From NCBI RefSeq assembly GCF_000092065.1, contig NC_009369.1, positions 372,001 to 436,000 on the forward strand: a stretch of 64,000 nucleotides of DNA, given 5' to 3'. The DNA is from Ostreococcus lucimarinus CCE9901. Lineage: Eukaryota > Chlorophyta > Mamiellophyceae > Mamiellales > Bathycoccaceae. Every line of letters begins with the position of its first letter. Within the stretch, counting starts at the first letter, position 1. A model generated the notes under the pieces. It was not told the origin of the DNA and searched no databases. It saw only the letters and a list, made by a program, of their open reading frames with translations. Positions 35,595 through 46,023 of this stretch are shown here, piece by piece. The position numbers were made by a program, and so were the translations under genes.

Positions 35595-36749
35595 TCACTT
35601 GGCGAAGCCGCCGTAGATTTCTTTGACGTTCTCGATCGCGTACACTTCGCCGTGTTCGGGGAGGACGCCAAAGGACAAATCAAACGACACGACGCCGCAG
35701 TTGACGATTTTCTTCTTCTTTCCCGGGCACGTCGAGTCGAAGGGTAAATACGTCTTGAAGAACTCGCGGAACCAGATGGAGTGACCGCCGGCGATGACGA
35801 CGTCGGCGTCCTGATTCATCACCCACGCGGCGAACTCTCGCATGGAGTCGCGGCCTTTTCGGTTGAGCTTCTTCTGACCGGCGTTCGACGACGCGTCGAA
35901 GAGTTTAGCTTCGTCGACGCTGGACACGCCGAGTTCTTTCGCGAGCGTTTGTGTCGGCACAAAATCGCCCTTCTTACACGCCAACGCATACGTGTCGACG
36001 TTGCGCGCCATCTCTTGCAAAGCGCTGTGAATGATTATTTTATCGTTCGCCTTCGCGTTCGACAACCGGCACCACAGCGCGTGCGCAGTGGTGTTCACCG
36101 CTCGCCGCAAATTACTGCTCGCGATGACCGATTTACCTCGAAGCCCCAACATGACGTCCACGACGTCACCGACGTATCCTTTCGTCTGGCTCTTCGCCGC
36201 GCGAGACGCCGATTCCGTCGCGAAGTGCGCGCGCAGCGCCTGCGCCTGCGCCACCCCCGTCGCGCTCAGCGGCGAATCCAAAAAAAACGAATCTCGCGCG
36301 AAAAACTTCCCCAGCTCCGCGATGACGCCCCCGATCAGTCGCACTGGAAACGTGTGATCAAACTTTCGATTGAACACCTCGTTCCACGTGCTCTCACCGT
36401 GTCGAATGAAGACGACGGTGCGCGTCTTCGTCGCCCGCGTCGCCAGCGTCTTCGGGTCCACCTTCGACCGCTTCCATCGCTTCTCATCGCTCGCCACCAG
36501 GTGCGCGTTCGCGCGCACCGCGTCGTGCACCTTTCGCACGCCGCGTTTCGCGCGCTTATCGACGAGCGACGCGCAGAGCAGGGCGCCGTACGCGGTGAGC
36601 AGCGCGCGCAGAATCATCGCAATCGTCGCCGCGCGCGCCCCGCTCGTCGCGCTCGAGCCCGCGTCCGCGAACCGCAGCGCGCCGAACAGCGCGTCCGCGA
36701 GCGCGCGCGCGATCGAACGCTCGATCGGCGGCGGCGCGCGCGAGAACAT
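35595..36749 (-). CDS. Histidine-phosphatase (PGAM-like) protein with N-terminal membrane segment
   Basis: 384 residues. The phosphohistidine motif is VVFIRHGESTWNE (His117); a conserved Arg is in SNLRRAVN (Arg215) and the second His in AGGHSIWFREFF (His323). This is the catalytic set of the histidine phosphatase superfamily. A hydrophobic stretch at about 41-62 (ATIAMILRALLTAYGALLCA) suggests a signal anchor. The substrate is unknown and metabolic phosphoglycerate mutase activity is unlikely given the architecture. It is divergent from the cis-prenyltransferase, about 120 bases apart. Confidence 0.83.
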   Translation of the reverse strand: MFSRAPPPIERSIARALADALFGALRFADAGSSATSGARAATIAMILRALLTAYGALLCASLVDKRAKRGVRKVHDAVRANAHLVASDEKRWKRSKVDPKTLATRATKTRTVVFIRHGESTWNEVFNRKFDHTFPVRLIGGVIAELGKFFARDSFFLDSPLSATGVAQAQALRAHFATESASRAAKSQTKGYVGDVVDVMLGLRGKSVIASSNLRRAVNTTAHALWCRLSNAKANDKIIIHSALQEMARNVDTYALACKKGDFVPTQTLAKELGVSSVDEAKLFDASSNAGQKKLNRKGRDSMREFAAWVMNQDADVVIAGGHSIWFREFFKTYLPFDSTCPGKKKKIVNCGVVSFDLSFGVLPEHGEVYAIENVKEIYGGFAK

Positions 36750-36871
36750 GCGCGTCGAAGAGTGCCGCGGTCGTCTGCCGTCGTCCTTCGTCCTTCGTCA
36801 TTCGCCGACGGCCGTCGACGCGACGCTCGACGGTTCGCGCGACGCGCGCGACGCGCGCGCGGCGACGCGCG

Positions 36872-37807
36872 ATGCCCGAGCGACGCGCGGACGCGCGCGG
36901 GCGGCGCGCGCGGACGATTGTATCCGTCGTTCGCGATGGCTGTCGTCGCTTCATCGCGCGCGCGCTCCGCGCCGGCCCGATCCCGCGGCACGTGGCGGTG
37001 ATCATGGATGGGAATCGTCGGTTCGCTTGCGCGAGCGGCGTGGCGCTGGCGCGCGGGCACGCGCGCGGCGCGGACGTGCTCAGGGAGGCGTGCGCGTGGT
37101 GCTTCGAGCTCGGCGTGGAGACGCTGAGCGTCTACGCGCTGAGCACGGAGAATTTCAAGCGCTCGGAGCGCGAGCTCGAGGCGTTGTTCGATTTGGCGTG
37201 CGGGGAAATCGGAACGCTGATCGACGACGAAGGGTTGCGACTTAGAGAGGCGCGCGTGCACGTGAGCGGGGATTTGGACGCGCTGCCGAAGCGCGTGCGA
37301 GACAAGGCGAAGGAGGCGATGGAAAAGACGAAGGATAATCGAGGACCGATGTTGAACGTGTGCATGGCGTACACGGGGCGAGAGGATATCGCGCGCGCGG
37401 TGATGAAGACGCGGGAAGACGTCCGGGGAGGAGCGTTGGACGCGAGCGAGGTGGACGAACGCGCGGTGGCGTCGCGATTGCACGGCGCCGAGCGGGAAAT
37501 CGAGCTCGGAGCAGGCATGCCGGAGGTTGATTTGCTCGTGCGCACGAGCGGGGAAACGCGGTTGAGCGATTTTATGCTCTTCAACGCGCGATTCGCGAAG
37601 TTGGTGTTCGTGGAGGTGTTGTGGCCGGATTTCACGTTTATGGATTTTGTGCACGCGGTTTGGCAGTATCAGCTCGGGGCGAAGGATTTGAAACGGTCGA
37701 GACAGGCGTACGGCGACGCGAATGCGATCGAGGCGGAATCTGCCGTCGTCGCCGAGGTTCGCGTTCAGCCGGGGCGCGTGGCGAAAGGGGCGAAGCGTAG
37801 TGTGTAG
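36872..37807 (+). CDS. cis-prenyltransferase (dehydrodolichyl/undecaprenyl diphosphate synthase)
   Basis: 311 residues. The active-site start HVAVIMDGNRRFA (catalytic Asp46) is followed by GHARGADVLREAC, TLSVYALSTENFKRS, VDLLVRTSGETRLSDFML and FVEVLWPDF, the five conserved regions of the UPPS family. The enzyme adds isopentenyl units in cis to farnesyl diphosphate to make polyprenyl carriers for glycosylation. The lack of a long transit peptide and the RTSGETRLSDF sequence fit the eukaryotic dolichol-type enzyme, though a plastid isoform cannot be excluded. The C-terminal 30 residues are not conserved. Confidence 0.92.
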   Translation: MPERRADARGRRARTIVSVVRDGCRRFIARALRAGPIPRHVAVIMDGNRRFACASGVALARGHARGADVLREACAWCFELGVETLSVYALSTENFKRSERELEALFDLACGEIGTLIDDEGLRLREARVHVSGDLDALPKRVRDKAKEAMEKTKDNRGPMLNVCMAYTGREDIARAVMKTREDVRGGALDASEVDERAVASRLHGAEREIELGAGMPEVDLLVRTSGETRLSDFMLFNARFAKLVFVEVLWPDFTFMDFVHAVWQYQLGAKDLKRSRQAYGDANAIEAESAVVAEVRVQPGRVAKGAKRSV

Positions 37808-37908
37808 TCTAGTTTGTGTGCAATTGTAGTTGTTAGATGATGATTCGCGACGACGAGGGATGTACGTGACGCGCGAACCCGTCGCACTCGTCGACGCGCG
37901 CTCGGTCG

Positions 37909-39420
37909 ATGCGCGCGAGTCTCTTGCGCGCGACGACAGTTGTTCTCCTGTTATATGCATCGACCGTGGCGAACGCGGCGTCGCTTAATGCTTTCGGTCA
38001 GGACGGTTTGTTTGAGTTCGACACCGTGACGGTTGCCATCCCATCCGCGTCGGCTCGCGAGGGAGGGGAAATCGTCGTCACGCATCCCACGGGCGTGATG
38101 GATGAACCCGCGCCGCTCGTGCTCTTCATGTTTCCAATACACGGTTTTCCGTTCTCGACATGGCGAACGCTCATGGCGAACGTCATTCGCGCGCTTGCGT
38201 CCAACGGCTTTGCCGTCGCGACGCCGGCGAGTATCGACCCGAACGGGAATCGCCCGATCCAAGGAGGCATGTTCCCAGGAACCACTTCGACGGTGAGCGG
38301 CATCGATCTTCGCGAGATGGCGACGCGCTATCTGAATTTTTTCACGCACGCGAGCAGGTACTTGGTCGACCTCGCGCAGTCGGATCCGAGCTTCGCGTTG
38401 CACGGCAAGCTCGATACGTCTCGCATCGGCACGATGGGCTTCAGCGTCGGCGGCGCTCTATCGCAATACCTCGCTCAGCGGCTAGATGCGGAGCTCCCCG
38501 GAAGAGTGGTAGCAGAAGTCGCGCTCGCGCCTACCATCGGCACGGAAGTTCCCTTCACAGGCGTCGACGACATCGGCGCCGAATTGTTTCGCGAGTTCGC
38601 GAGCTCGATGACGGTCCCAACCGTCTTTGTCGCCGGAGAAAACGATGGAATGGGTGGTCTGCGAGATTCGGCGATTTACTACGACCAATCGCGCGCACCG
38701 AGAGTGCGTGTGACTGCTGGTAATGGCGCCACGCATTGTCACGCCATCGTGCCGATGAGCGAATGCGATCTCGTTCAAGGCACCAGAGGTTTACAGAGCT
38801 TGGACTCCATCATCGCGCACGCGATGATGACGCTGTATCTTCGGCCAGACACGCCACGTTGGCGCGACGAACGTGAGTTAGCGACGGAAATCATATGGCG
38901 TGATGGTCTCGAGGCGCTTCACGCGCAAATGGTGACGCCGCTCGCGCCGCCGAACCGCGCGTGGGAGATTAGAAAAGTCGAACGCGATCCCGAGTTGTCT
39001 TTGACGATGAACGCGTATTCGGTCGCCGCACCGCTCGCGCCGCAATCGGTCGAGCTCATCGCTGTGGTGCGTTCATCGTCGCGCGCCGACGAATGCGACG
39101 AAGTGCAGGTGACGGTGGAGAACGTTCCAGTCGGCATCGAGGCGACGGTGACGCGATTATCGCCGACAGAGTTTGGAGTCGACGTGCGATGGACGACGGT
39201 GCCACAGCGCGCGCGCGGCGCACAAACGCGACAGTTTCTCGGAAACTTGCTCAACGCGAGATCAAACAGGCGTCCAGTCCAGGTGTCGAGCGAGTTCGGA
39301 CCTCGCGTCGGCTTCGCCGCGCCCTCGCAGAGCGTGTTGACGATTCAGGCGAAACACGCGTGCGTGCGATCCGGCTTCGCCTTCGCGGACGTCTTCGTGA
39401 ACCAGCCGTACGCGTATTGA
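37909..39420 (+). CDS. Secreted alpha/beta hydrolase with C-terminal domain
   Basis: 503 residues. It has a clear signal peptide (MRASLLRATTVVLLLYASTV, then ANA). An alpha/beta-hydrolase core follows: PLVLFMFPIHGFPFSTW, nucleophile GFSVGG (Ser179), Asp246 in VAGENDGMGG and His276 in GATHCHAI, a complete triad. The shape is like chlorophyllase or PAF-acetylhydrolase-type lipases. The last about 150 residues form a beta-rich domain with no family I can name. The substrate is unknown. Base composition looks slightly less GC-extreme than its neighbours. The product should enter the secretory route. Confidence 0.75.
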   Translation: MRASLLRATTVVLLLYASTVANAASLNAFGQDGLFEFDTVTVAIPSASAREGGEIVVTHPTGVMDEPAPLVLFMFPIHGFPFSTWRTLMANVIRALASNGFAVATPASIDPNGNRPIQGGMFPGTTSTVSGIDLREMATRYLNFFTHASRYLVDLAQSDPSFALHGKLDTSRIGTMGFSVGGALSQYLAQRLDAELPGRVVAEVALAPTIGTEVPFTGVDDIGAELFREFASSMTVPTVFVAGENDGMGGLRDSAIYYDQSRAPRVRVTAGNGATHCHAIVPMSECDLVQGTRGLQSLDSIIAHAMMTLYLRPDTPRWRDERELATEIIWRDGLEALHAQMVTPLAPPNRAWEIRKVERDPELSLTMNAYSVAAPLAPQSVELIAVVRSSSRADECDEVQVTVENVPVGIEATVTRLSPTEFGVDVRWTTVPQRARGAQTRQFLGNLLNARSNRRPVQVSSEFGPRVGFAAPSQSVLTIQAKHACVRSGFAFADVFVNQPYAY

Positions 39421-39508
39421 TGAGACGCAAATGATATAAAGTGGCATCACAACATCATAATTTCACACGCGCGCGCCGCTCGCCTAACGAATGTGGTGCC
39501 TAAAAGAC

Positions 39509-40387
39509 TCAATTATCGACGCCGACTCGCCCGTCGAATCCGTCGAGCGCCCCCCCCCACGAATCGACCGGCGGTAACTCCACCGCGAATCGATTGAACG
39601 GCACGCGCCCGGTGCCCGACGAGCGCACTCGACCGTCCATTCGCAACCCAACGTAAACCCCTTTATCGTCGCTCACCTTTGACATCTTCTTCTGTTCCGC
39701 GACCCACTCCAACCAATCGTTCGCGCGCAGCGGCGTGCATCGAAACTTGCGATCCTCGGCGCTCGGCGCCTCGATCGCGCCGTCTCCTCGAATCACCGGC
39801 ACCACGAGCACCCCGCGCTCGATCAACGCCTCCCTGACGTCCTCCGCGTCCTCCAGCGCGGTTCGCGCGTACGCCTCGTCCCCGCTCACCACGACTACCC
39901 TCGAAAACGACCGCAAATCCTCCAACCGCACCGTCTTCCCCCCCGCGAGCTCCACCCGCAATCGCCCCAACCTCTCCTCGCGCCCGATCCTCGCCATCTG
40001 TCGCTCGCGCGCCGCCTCCTCTCGCGCGTACAGCCACGCGAACGTCGCCAGCGCCGCGCCGTCGATCGCCAAATTCTCCAGCGATCCCTCCAGCGGCGGC
40101 GCGTTCGGCGCCCCCGCCGCCTTCGTCGCCGCCTGGATCGTCGCGATCCCGAATCCGATCGTCGCCGACGCCGCGCACGCGCCGTAGAGGAACTGTCGAG
40201 CCACGCGAAACGGCGCCTGCGCCTCGCTTCGCAGTTTCGTCTCGTTCGAGTACCGCGCGTCGTCGTCCTCGAGCGCGCGTCGCGGCGTCGTCGTCGCGCG
40301 TCGCGCCGGCCGTCGCGCCGCGCGTCGCGCCGTCGGTCGCGCCGCCGGTCGCGCGCTCGACCGCGCCGGCGCCGTCGCCATCGCCAT
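39509..40387 (-). CDS. LPA1/REP27-domain plastid protein (photosystem II biogenesis type)
   Basis: 292 residues from the Met at 40387 ([10 protein letters not shown]). After an Arg/Ala/Thr-rich transit peptide comes [20 protein letters not shown], a glycine-rich helix, [20 protein letters not shown], a second helix, then [20 protein letters not shown] and [17 protein letters not shown]. This follows what I know of the LPA1/REP27 family (two helices, then a soluble domain), which supports D1 synthesis and photosystem II repair. The TPR repeats found in LPA1 and REP27 are absent, so it may be a shorter relative. It is divergent from the starch synthase. The frame upstream to 41284 is antisense noise. 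Confidence 0.75.
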   Translation of the reverse strand: MAMATAPARSSARPAARPTARRAARRPARRATTTPRRALEDDDARYSNETKLRSEAQAPFRVARQFLYGACAASATIGFGIATIQAATKAAGAPNAPPLEGSLENLAIDGAALATFAWLYAREEAARERQMARIGREERLGRLRVELAGGKTVRLEDLRSFSRVVVVSGDEAYARTALEDAEDVREALIERGVLVVPVIRGDGAIEAPSAEDRKFRCTPLRANDWLEWVAEQKKMSKVSDDKGVYVGLRMDGRVRSSGTGRVPFNRFAVELPPVDSWGGALDGFDGRVGVDN

Positions 40388-40628
40388 CGCCGCGCGTCGT
40401 CGTCCCCCGTCGACGCAGTGCGCGGTCTTCGAGCATCGTACCCGGTCCGTGTTTTTAATCGACGAACCGCGAGACTCGGGTTCGAATCCCACGATCCGCG
40501 TCAGCGTCGCGGACGCGCGACACCGCCGCGACGACGCGACGCCGCGACGACGCGCGCGCGCGACGCGACGCGCGCGCCGACGACGACGACGACCGCGACG
40601 ACGACGACCGCGCGCGAATCTCGACGCG

Positions 40629-42590
40629 ATGGCGCGCGGCGCGGCGACGACGCGCGGCGTCGCATCCGACGCGGCGACGACGACGGGACGCGCGCGACGC
40701 GCGCGAATGGCGCGGCGCGGCGTCGCGCGCGCGACGCGAGGACGCGCGGCGATGACGACGACGGAGGACGAGGACGCGCGCGCGGCGCGGTTGGAGGCGC
40801 TCAGGGCGAAGTCGGTGGAGCTGCTGGAGAAGCGGCGCGCGCTGACGGAGAGGTTGGAACGGCGACGCGCGGCGCGGGAAGAGAAGAGCGCGTACGGGGG
40901 GGGGGGGAAGCCGGCGTTCGAGGACGCGTCGGCGTTCGTGGAGCGCGCGGGAAGCGGGGGGGGTGGGACGGCGTCGGAGGCGGCGGTCGCGGAGGCGGCG
41001 GTCGCGGAGGCGGCGGTCGCGGAGGCGGCGGCGGTCGCGGCGGCGGCGGCGGAAGCGGAGGCGGAACGTGAAGCGCCGGCGGCGCCGAAATGTCGAGAGC
41101 GGCTGAACATCATCATGGTCGCGAGCGAGTGCGCGCCGTTTAGTAAGACTGGCGGTCTTGGTGACGTCATGCAGTCGCTTCCGAAGGCGCTCGCCGGGCG
41201 AGGCCATCGCGTGATGGTCGTCGCGCCGAGGTATAAAGAGTACGAAGAAGTGTACGACACCGACGTTCGGTTGACGTTAAACATTCTCGGGAGTCAAGTG
41301 GAGGTTGGGTACTTTCACTCGTACCGCGATGGGGTGGATTTTGTGTTCGTCGATCACGGCGCCTATCACTTTGTGCGCGACAACATTTACGCGGGCGAAC
41401 GCTCGGACGCGATGTTTCGCAACGCGATGCTGTGTCAAGCCGCTTTAGAGGCGGTGTGGCACGTGCCGTGCGGAGGTGTGCCGTATGGAGATGAAAATTT
41501 AATATTCGTCGCCAACGATTGGCACGCGGCGTTGCTTCCGGTGTACTTGCAGGCGTACTATCGCGATCACGGCAAGTTTGAGTTCGCGCGCTCGTGCTTC
41601 GTTATTCACAACATGGCGCACCAGGGTCGCGGACCTTTAGTCGAATTCAACAACTTGCAGCTTCCAGATCATTACAAGCACCACTTCTTGCTCGACGATC
41701 CGATGGGCGGTGAATGCATGAACATCATGCAAGCCGGATTGCGTCTCGCCACCAAAGTCATCGCCGTGAGCGAAGGGTACGCGTGGGAGATCACGACGGA
41801 CATGGGCGGCTGGGGGCTCGCGCCGACGATTCGCGAATTCGGCGAGCACAAGCTCAGTGGCATCGTCAACGGCATCGACTTGAACGAGTGGTCGCCCGAC
41901 ATTGATCATCATTTGGACGGCGACGGATACGCGAGATACGAGCCGCGCGCCGGCGCGTTTGAGGACGGCAAGCGCGCGTGCAAACTCGCGCTTCAGCGCC
42001 AACTCGGGTTGGCCGAACGCGAAGACGTGCCTATTTTAGCATTCATCGGGCGTCTCGATGACCAGAAAGGCGTAGACTTGATCGCCGAAGCTGAAGGATG
42101 GTTGATGAGCCAAGACGTGCAACTCATCATGTTGGGCAGCGGGCGGGGCGATTTGGAAGACGCTCTGCGGGGGATGGAGAGCCGACATCACGACAAATGT
42201 CGCGCCTGGGTTGGGTTTTCGGTGCAAATGGCGCATCGAATCACCGCCGGGGCGGACATTCTGTTGATGCCCTCCCGATTCGAGCCGTGCGGATTGAACC
42301 AACTGTACGCGATGCGGTACGGCACCGTGCCCGTCGTCCACGCCGTCGGCGGCTTACGAGACACGGTGAAGCAATACGACCCGTTCAATGACACCGGTAA
42401 CGGTTGGACTTTTGATAGCGCGGAAACGAACAAGCTCATCGACGCCATGGGCCACGCGATTACAACCTATCGCGATCACCGGGACGCGTTTCGCCGTATT
42501 CAAGCGCGCGGTTTCGAGCGCGATTTGGGTTGGGATCGCGCCGCCGAGCTCTACGAAGACCGTTTCATCGACGCCAAGTACTCGTGGTGA
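40629..42590 (+). CDS. Starch synthase (GT5), SSII-like
   Basis: 653 residues from the Met at 40629. A transit peptide and a coiled coil (about 52-86) are followed by an Ala/Glu repeat linker ([14 protein letters not shown]), then the GT5 catalytic region: [20 protein letters not shown] (the KTGGL ADP-glucose motif at 173-177), [25 protein letters not shown] and the second Rossmann domain with [31 protein letters not shown] and [16 protein letters not shown]. It extends alpha-1,4-glucans from ADP-glucose in the plastid. The C-terminal DAKYSW resembles SSII enzymes, so SSII class is favoured over SSI. It shares its upstream region with the LPA1-like gene. Confidence 0.93.
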   Translation: MARGAATTRGVASDAATTTGRARRARMARRGVARATRGRAAMTTTEDEDARAARLEALRAKSVELLEKRRALTERLERRRAAREEKSAYGGGGKPAFEDASAFVERAGSGGGGTASEAAVAEAAVAEAAVAEAAAVAAAAAEAEAEREAPAAPKCRERLNIIMVASECAPFSKTGGLGDVMQSLPKALAGRGHRVMVVAPRYKEYEEVYDTDVRLTLNILGSQVEVGYFHSYRDGVDFVFVDHGAYHFVRDNIYAGERSDAMFRNAMLCQAALEAVWHVPCGGVPYGDENLIFVANDWHAALLPVYLQAYYRDHGKFEFARSCFVIHNMAHQGRGPLVEFNNLQLPDHYKHHFLLDDPMGGECMNIMQAGLRLATKVIAVSEGYAWEITTDMGGWGLAPTIREFGEHKLSGIVNGIDLNEWSPDIDHHLDGDGYARYEPRAGAFEDGKRACKLALQRQLGLAEREDVPILAFIGRLDDQKGVDLIAEAEGWLMSQDVQLIMLGSGRGDLEDALRGMESRHHDKCRAWVGFSVQMAHRITAGADILLMPSRFEPCGLNQLYAMRYGTVPVVHAVGGLRDTVKQYDPFNDTGNGWTFDSAETNKLIDAMGHAITTYRDHRDAFRRIQARGFERDLGWDRAAELYEDRFIDAKYSW

Positions 42591-42772
42591 TCACGTCGTC
42601 TCGTTTTACCCTTGTAACGCACGCGACAGCGTTTCTAGCCACGCGTCTCGTTCCGTCGCCCGACGTTCGCGTCTCGCTCGCCTCCGCGCGGCGTCAACCC
42701 TCCGCGCGGCGCGTGCCACTCCCCGCACACGCCCGCGCGTCCGTCGTCGCACCGCGCGCGCGGTTCGGCGAC

Positions 42773-45700
42773 ATGGAAGACCTTCGCGCCGCACTCGCTG
42801 GGTCAGTGAGCGCCGATGAGGGCACGCGCGTCGCCGCCGACGCGTTTTTAAAATCCGCCGCCGCCCGCAGCGGCGCCGCGCTCGGCCTTCTCGGCCTCGC
42901 GAGCGACGCCGCGACGGAGATGGGCACGCGGCAGAGCGCGAGCATTTACTTCAAGCATCTCGTCAATAAGTCGTGGACGCAGCGCGAAGGCGCGACGGCG
43001 ACGACGGAGACGAATCCGATCTTGGACGAGGGCGACAAAGCGGCGGTTCGACGCGTCGCGCTGGAGGCGATCGCGAACACGCCGAGCAAGGTGCGAAGTC
43101 AGCTCGTGGAGGCGGTGCGAGTGATCGTTCATCATGATTTCCCCGGGCGTTGGCCGGAGGTGGCGAATCAGGTGCTGGATGGGTTGAACGCCGCGTCGTC
43201 GAGCGAGAGCGGAAAGCTGTGCGGGACGGTGTTGGTGTTGCACGCGCTGTGTCGAAAGTATGAGTTCAAGGCGGTGGATGAGCGAGCAGACATCGAAGAG
43301 ATGATACGCGTGGTGTTTCCAAAGTTGCTGGAGATTTTGAAGGCGTTGCTTGCGTATCAAGGCCCGCCGGACACGGAATTGGAGGAGTTGAAGAAGGCGA
43401 TTTGCAAGACGTACTTGAGCGCAACGTATCTTAACGTCGGACCGTCTTTGCGCGAGGAAGGGACGTTTCGGGAATGGATGGCGGCGTTTCACGCGATCAT
43501 CACCGCGCCAGTGCCGACAGAGAATATGCCGACGGACGATAAGACTGAGTTGAAACATTGGCCGTGGTGGAAGACGAAGAAGTGGGCGATGCACGTCGTC
43601 AATCGGATGTTCAATAGATACGGCAACTTGAAAAAGTGCCAACCTCACGACAAGGCTCAAGCGACGGTGTATCGTGACAAATACGCTGGACACTTTGTGA
43701 CAGTATACATCCAATTACTGAGCTCCCTCGCCACGGGTGCGGTGATGCCCGACCGAGTCGTCAATCTCGCCGTGCACCATCTCTCCACGGCGTTGGGGGT
43801 TCCGACGATGTACAAGCACATGGAGCCGCACCTCGATGCAATCTTCCAGCAAATCGTATTTCCAATGCTATGTTTCAGCGCTGAGGACGACGAGCTGTGG
43901 AAGGATGATCCCCAAGAGTACGTTCGAAAATCACAAGATCTCATAGAAGACATGTATTCGCCACGAACCGCGGCGTGCAGTTACACACAAGAATTGGTGA
44001 TTACCGGCAGGCGTCTGAAGGAAAACTTGCCAAAGGTGTTAGGCGCGATGGTTCAAATATTCACCAAAAACTCTTCCAGCGTCAGATCCGGGCCGATGGA
44101 CGCTAGAGCGCGATACGAACTCGATGGCGCGCTGCTCGTCATCACCACCCTGTCGCAACTTTTATCCACGCACCCGGATTACGCAAAGGAAATCGAAGGT
44201 ATGCTCATGACGCATGTTGTTCCGGCATTTGGTTGTGTACATGGTCATATTCGCGCCAAGGCGGTATCGTGCGTATCAAAGTATTCGGATATCACGTTCC
44301 GAGACCAGAATAACTTTATGCAGCTGTTTTCGAGCGTCGTAAATGCGATGAAGGATCCCGAAATTCCGGTGAGGTTCGAGGCAGTCGTTGGGCTCGGAGC
44401 TTTTGTGCAAGCCACAGACGACGTGAGCGCGCTGAAGGGTATTCTACCACAGTTGTTAGACGAGTTTTTCAAGCTCATGAACGAAGTGGAGTCGGAAGAT
44501 GTTGTGTACACGCTTGAAACAATCACCGAAAAGTTTGGCGAAGACATCGCGCCCTTCGCTTTGGGCATGACGCAGAACCTCGCCGCAGCGTTCTGGAAGG
44601 TTGTGCAAGAAGCTGAAGGAAAGGATGACGATGAGTACGGCATGATGGCATGCATGGGATGTCTGCGCGCCATGTCGACGATTCTCGAATCCGTTTCTAG
44701 TTTACCGCACATGTACCCCGAACTTGAAGCCGCCGTGTTCCCAATTTTGCATAAAATGATTAGCGAAGAAGGATACGACGTGTTTGAGGAAGTTTTGGAG
44801 ATATTGTCCTACCTAACGTATTTCACTCCGGTCGTGACACCACGCATGTGGGAACTCTGGCCGCTGATGATGCGCATGATGGATGACTGGGCGCTGCAAT
44901 ATTTCGAGAATATGCTCATTCCGCTCGACAACTACATCAGTCGAGGCACGGAGCACTTTCTCACCCCTGGCTCGAGTTACGTGGAAGATACGTATAAGCT
45001 GTGCGAAAAGGTATTAGGAGGCGATTATCCCGAGCCCGATTGCTTGCCAGCGCCAAAGTTGATGGAGTGCGTGATGACGAATTGCCGCGGCCGCGTCGAC
45101 GTCGTCATCGAACCGTACGTGAACATTGCACTTGCGTGTCTCGCGACTGCGGAGTTGCCACACTTTAGGGATTGGCTCATGATGACTTACGCGCATGCAC
45201 TTCATTATAACGCATCGCTTGCGCTGGCAGCGACGAACCGAACTGGCAAAACGAACGAAGTGTTCGCGTTGTGGTCGAACATGCTCGCCGAGCGCAGGAA
45301 GAGTGGAGAACGTAAAAACTTCACCTCTGAACACGCCAAGAAAGTTTGCGCGTTGGGACTCATGGCGCTTTTGCAAGCGCCGGCAGAGTCGTTAACACCT
45401 GAGATTCGAGGTGCGCTCGGAGGTATTCTTGACACGCTCATCTCTTTACTCGAAGATTTGCGATTGCAAATCACGGAGCGCAAGTCGGATGAAGCGAGCG
45501 GCAAGAGTAGGCATCAATGGAATGGCCTTGGCCTCTTCGACGGCGAAGACGAATACGAGGAACACAACTTTGACGAAGAGGACGATGATGGAGAAATGCA
45601 CTTTGACGCGACGACGCTCCGCGCGTTGGCGAAGCAAGCGCAAGACGCTGATCCGTACTCTCGCGCCGGCGACGTCGACTCAGAAGACGACGAGCATTTC

Positions 45701-45931
45701 TTCTTCGACGACGATGACGATTCGTGCCAAAGCCCGCTAGACGACATTGACACGTTCATCGTATTTTCGGAGTGCATGAATCAGTTGCATCGCACCGGTA
45801 GTCTCAATCCGAGCGCTGAATCTCATTCAAAATTGCAGGAGTTGATCAATCACGCCGCGATTCGTGCCGAAGAGTTCCCTCGAGAGCGCGCGGAGGCGAA
45901 GAAGGAATCACACGGCGTGTCTGGTAGTTGA
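42773..45931 (+). CDS. Importin-7/8-type nuclear transport receptor
   Basis: 1052 residues from the Met at 42773. The N-terminus has the importin-beta fold (TRQSASIYFKHLVNKSW, then a strand of HEAT helices). HDFPGRWPEVANQVL and LCGTVLVLHALCRKYEFK match importin-7/8 and yeast Sxm1/Nmd5. Near the C-terminus is an acidic stretch (EDEYEEHNFDEEDDDGEMHF) typical of this group. These receptors carry ribosomal proteins, histones and other cargo into the nucleus with Ran. Codon use is visibly less GC-rich than in neighbouring genes. The frame upstream to 42530 overlaps the starch synthase 3' end and is not used. Confidence 0.9.
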   Translation: MEDLRAALAGSVSADEGTRVAADAFLKSAAARSGAALGLLGLASDAATEMGTRQSASIYFKHLVNKSWTQREGATATTETNPILDEGDKAAVRRVALEAIANTPSKVRSQLVEAVRVIVHHDFPGRWPEVANQVLDGLNAASSSESGKLCGTVLVLHALCRKYEFKAVDERADIEEMIRVVFPKLLEILKALLAYQGPPDTELEELKKAICKTYLSATYLNVGPSLREEGTFREWMAAFHAIITAPVPTENMPTDDKTELKHWPWWKTKKWAMHVVNRMFNRYGNLKKCQPHDKAQATVYRDKYAGHFVTVYIQLLSSLATGAVMPDRVVNLAVHHLSTALGVPTMYKHMEPHLDAIFQQIVFPMLCFSAEDDELWKDDPQEYVRKSQDLIEDMYSPRTAACSYTQELVITGRRLKENLPKVLGAMVQIFTKNSSSVRSGPMDARARYELDGALLVITTLSQLLSTHPDYAKEIEGMLMTHVVPAFGCVHGHIRAKAVSCVSKYSDITFRDQNNFMQLFSSVVNAMKDPEIPVRFEAVVGLGAFVQATDDVSALKGILPQLLDEFFKLMNEVESEDVVYTLETITEKFGEDIAPFALGMTQNLAAAFWKVVQEAEGKDDDEYGMMACMGCLRAMSTILESVSSLPHMYPELEAAVFPILHKMISEEGYDVFEEVLEILSYLTYFTPVVTPRMWELWPLMMRMMDDWALQYFENMLIPLDNYISRGTEHFLTPGSSYVEDTYKLCEKVLGGDYPEPDCLPAPKLMECVMTNCRGRVDVVIEPYVNIALACLATAELPHFRDWLMMTYAHALHYNASLALAATNRTGKTNEVFALWSNMLAERRKSGERKNFTSEHAKKVCALGLMALLQAPAESLTPEIRGALGGILDTLISLLEDLRLQITERKSDEASGKSRHQWNGLGLFDGEDEYEEHNFDEEDDDGEMHFDATTLRALAKQAQDADPYSRAGDVDSEDDEHFFFDDDDDSCQSPLDDIDTFIVFSECMNQLHRTGSLNPSAESHSKLQELINHAAIRAEEFPRERAEAKKESHGVSGS

Positions 45932-46023
45932 ACGAGTACCAGCATACCGGCGGTACGTTAGACTGATAATTATGTGAATATACTTAGTACAACAAGTAGC
46001 TAGATCGTACGTTTTTTACCTCG

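Noticed and set aside
40479-40491. Sequence GGGTTCGAATCCC, identical to a tRNA T-arm/B-box
   Set aside because: The T-stem pairs only three positions well, no D-arm, anticodon arm or matching acceptor lies upstream, and downstream sequence does not supply a 5' half for a permuted tRNA. It sits in the divergent promoter of the LPA1-like and starch synthase genes and is probably chance or a decayed fragment.
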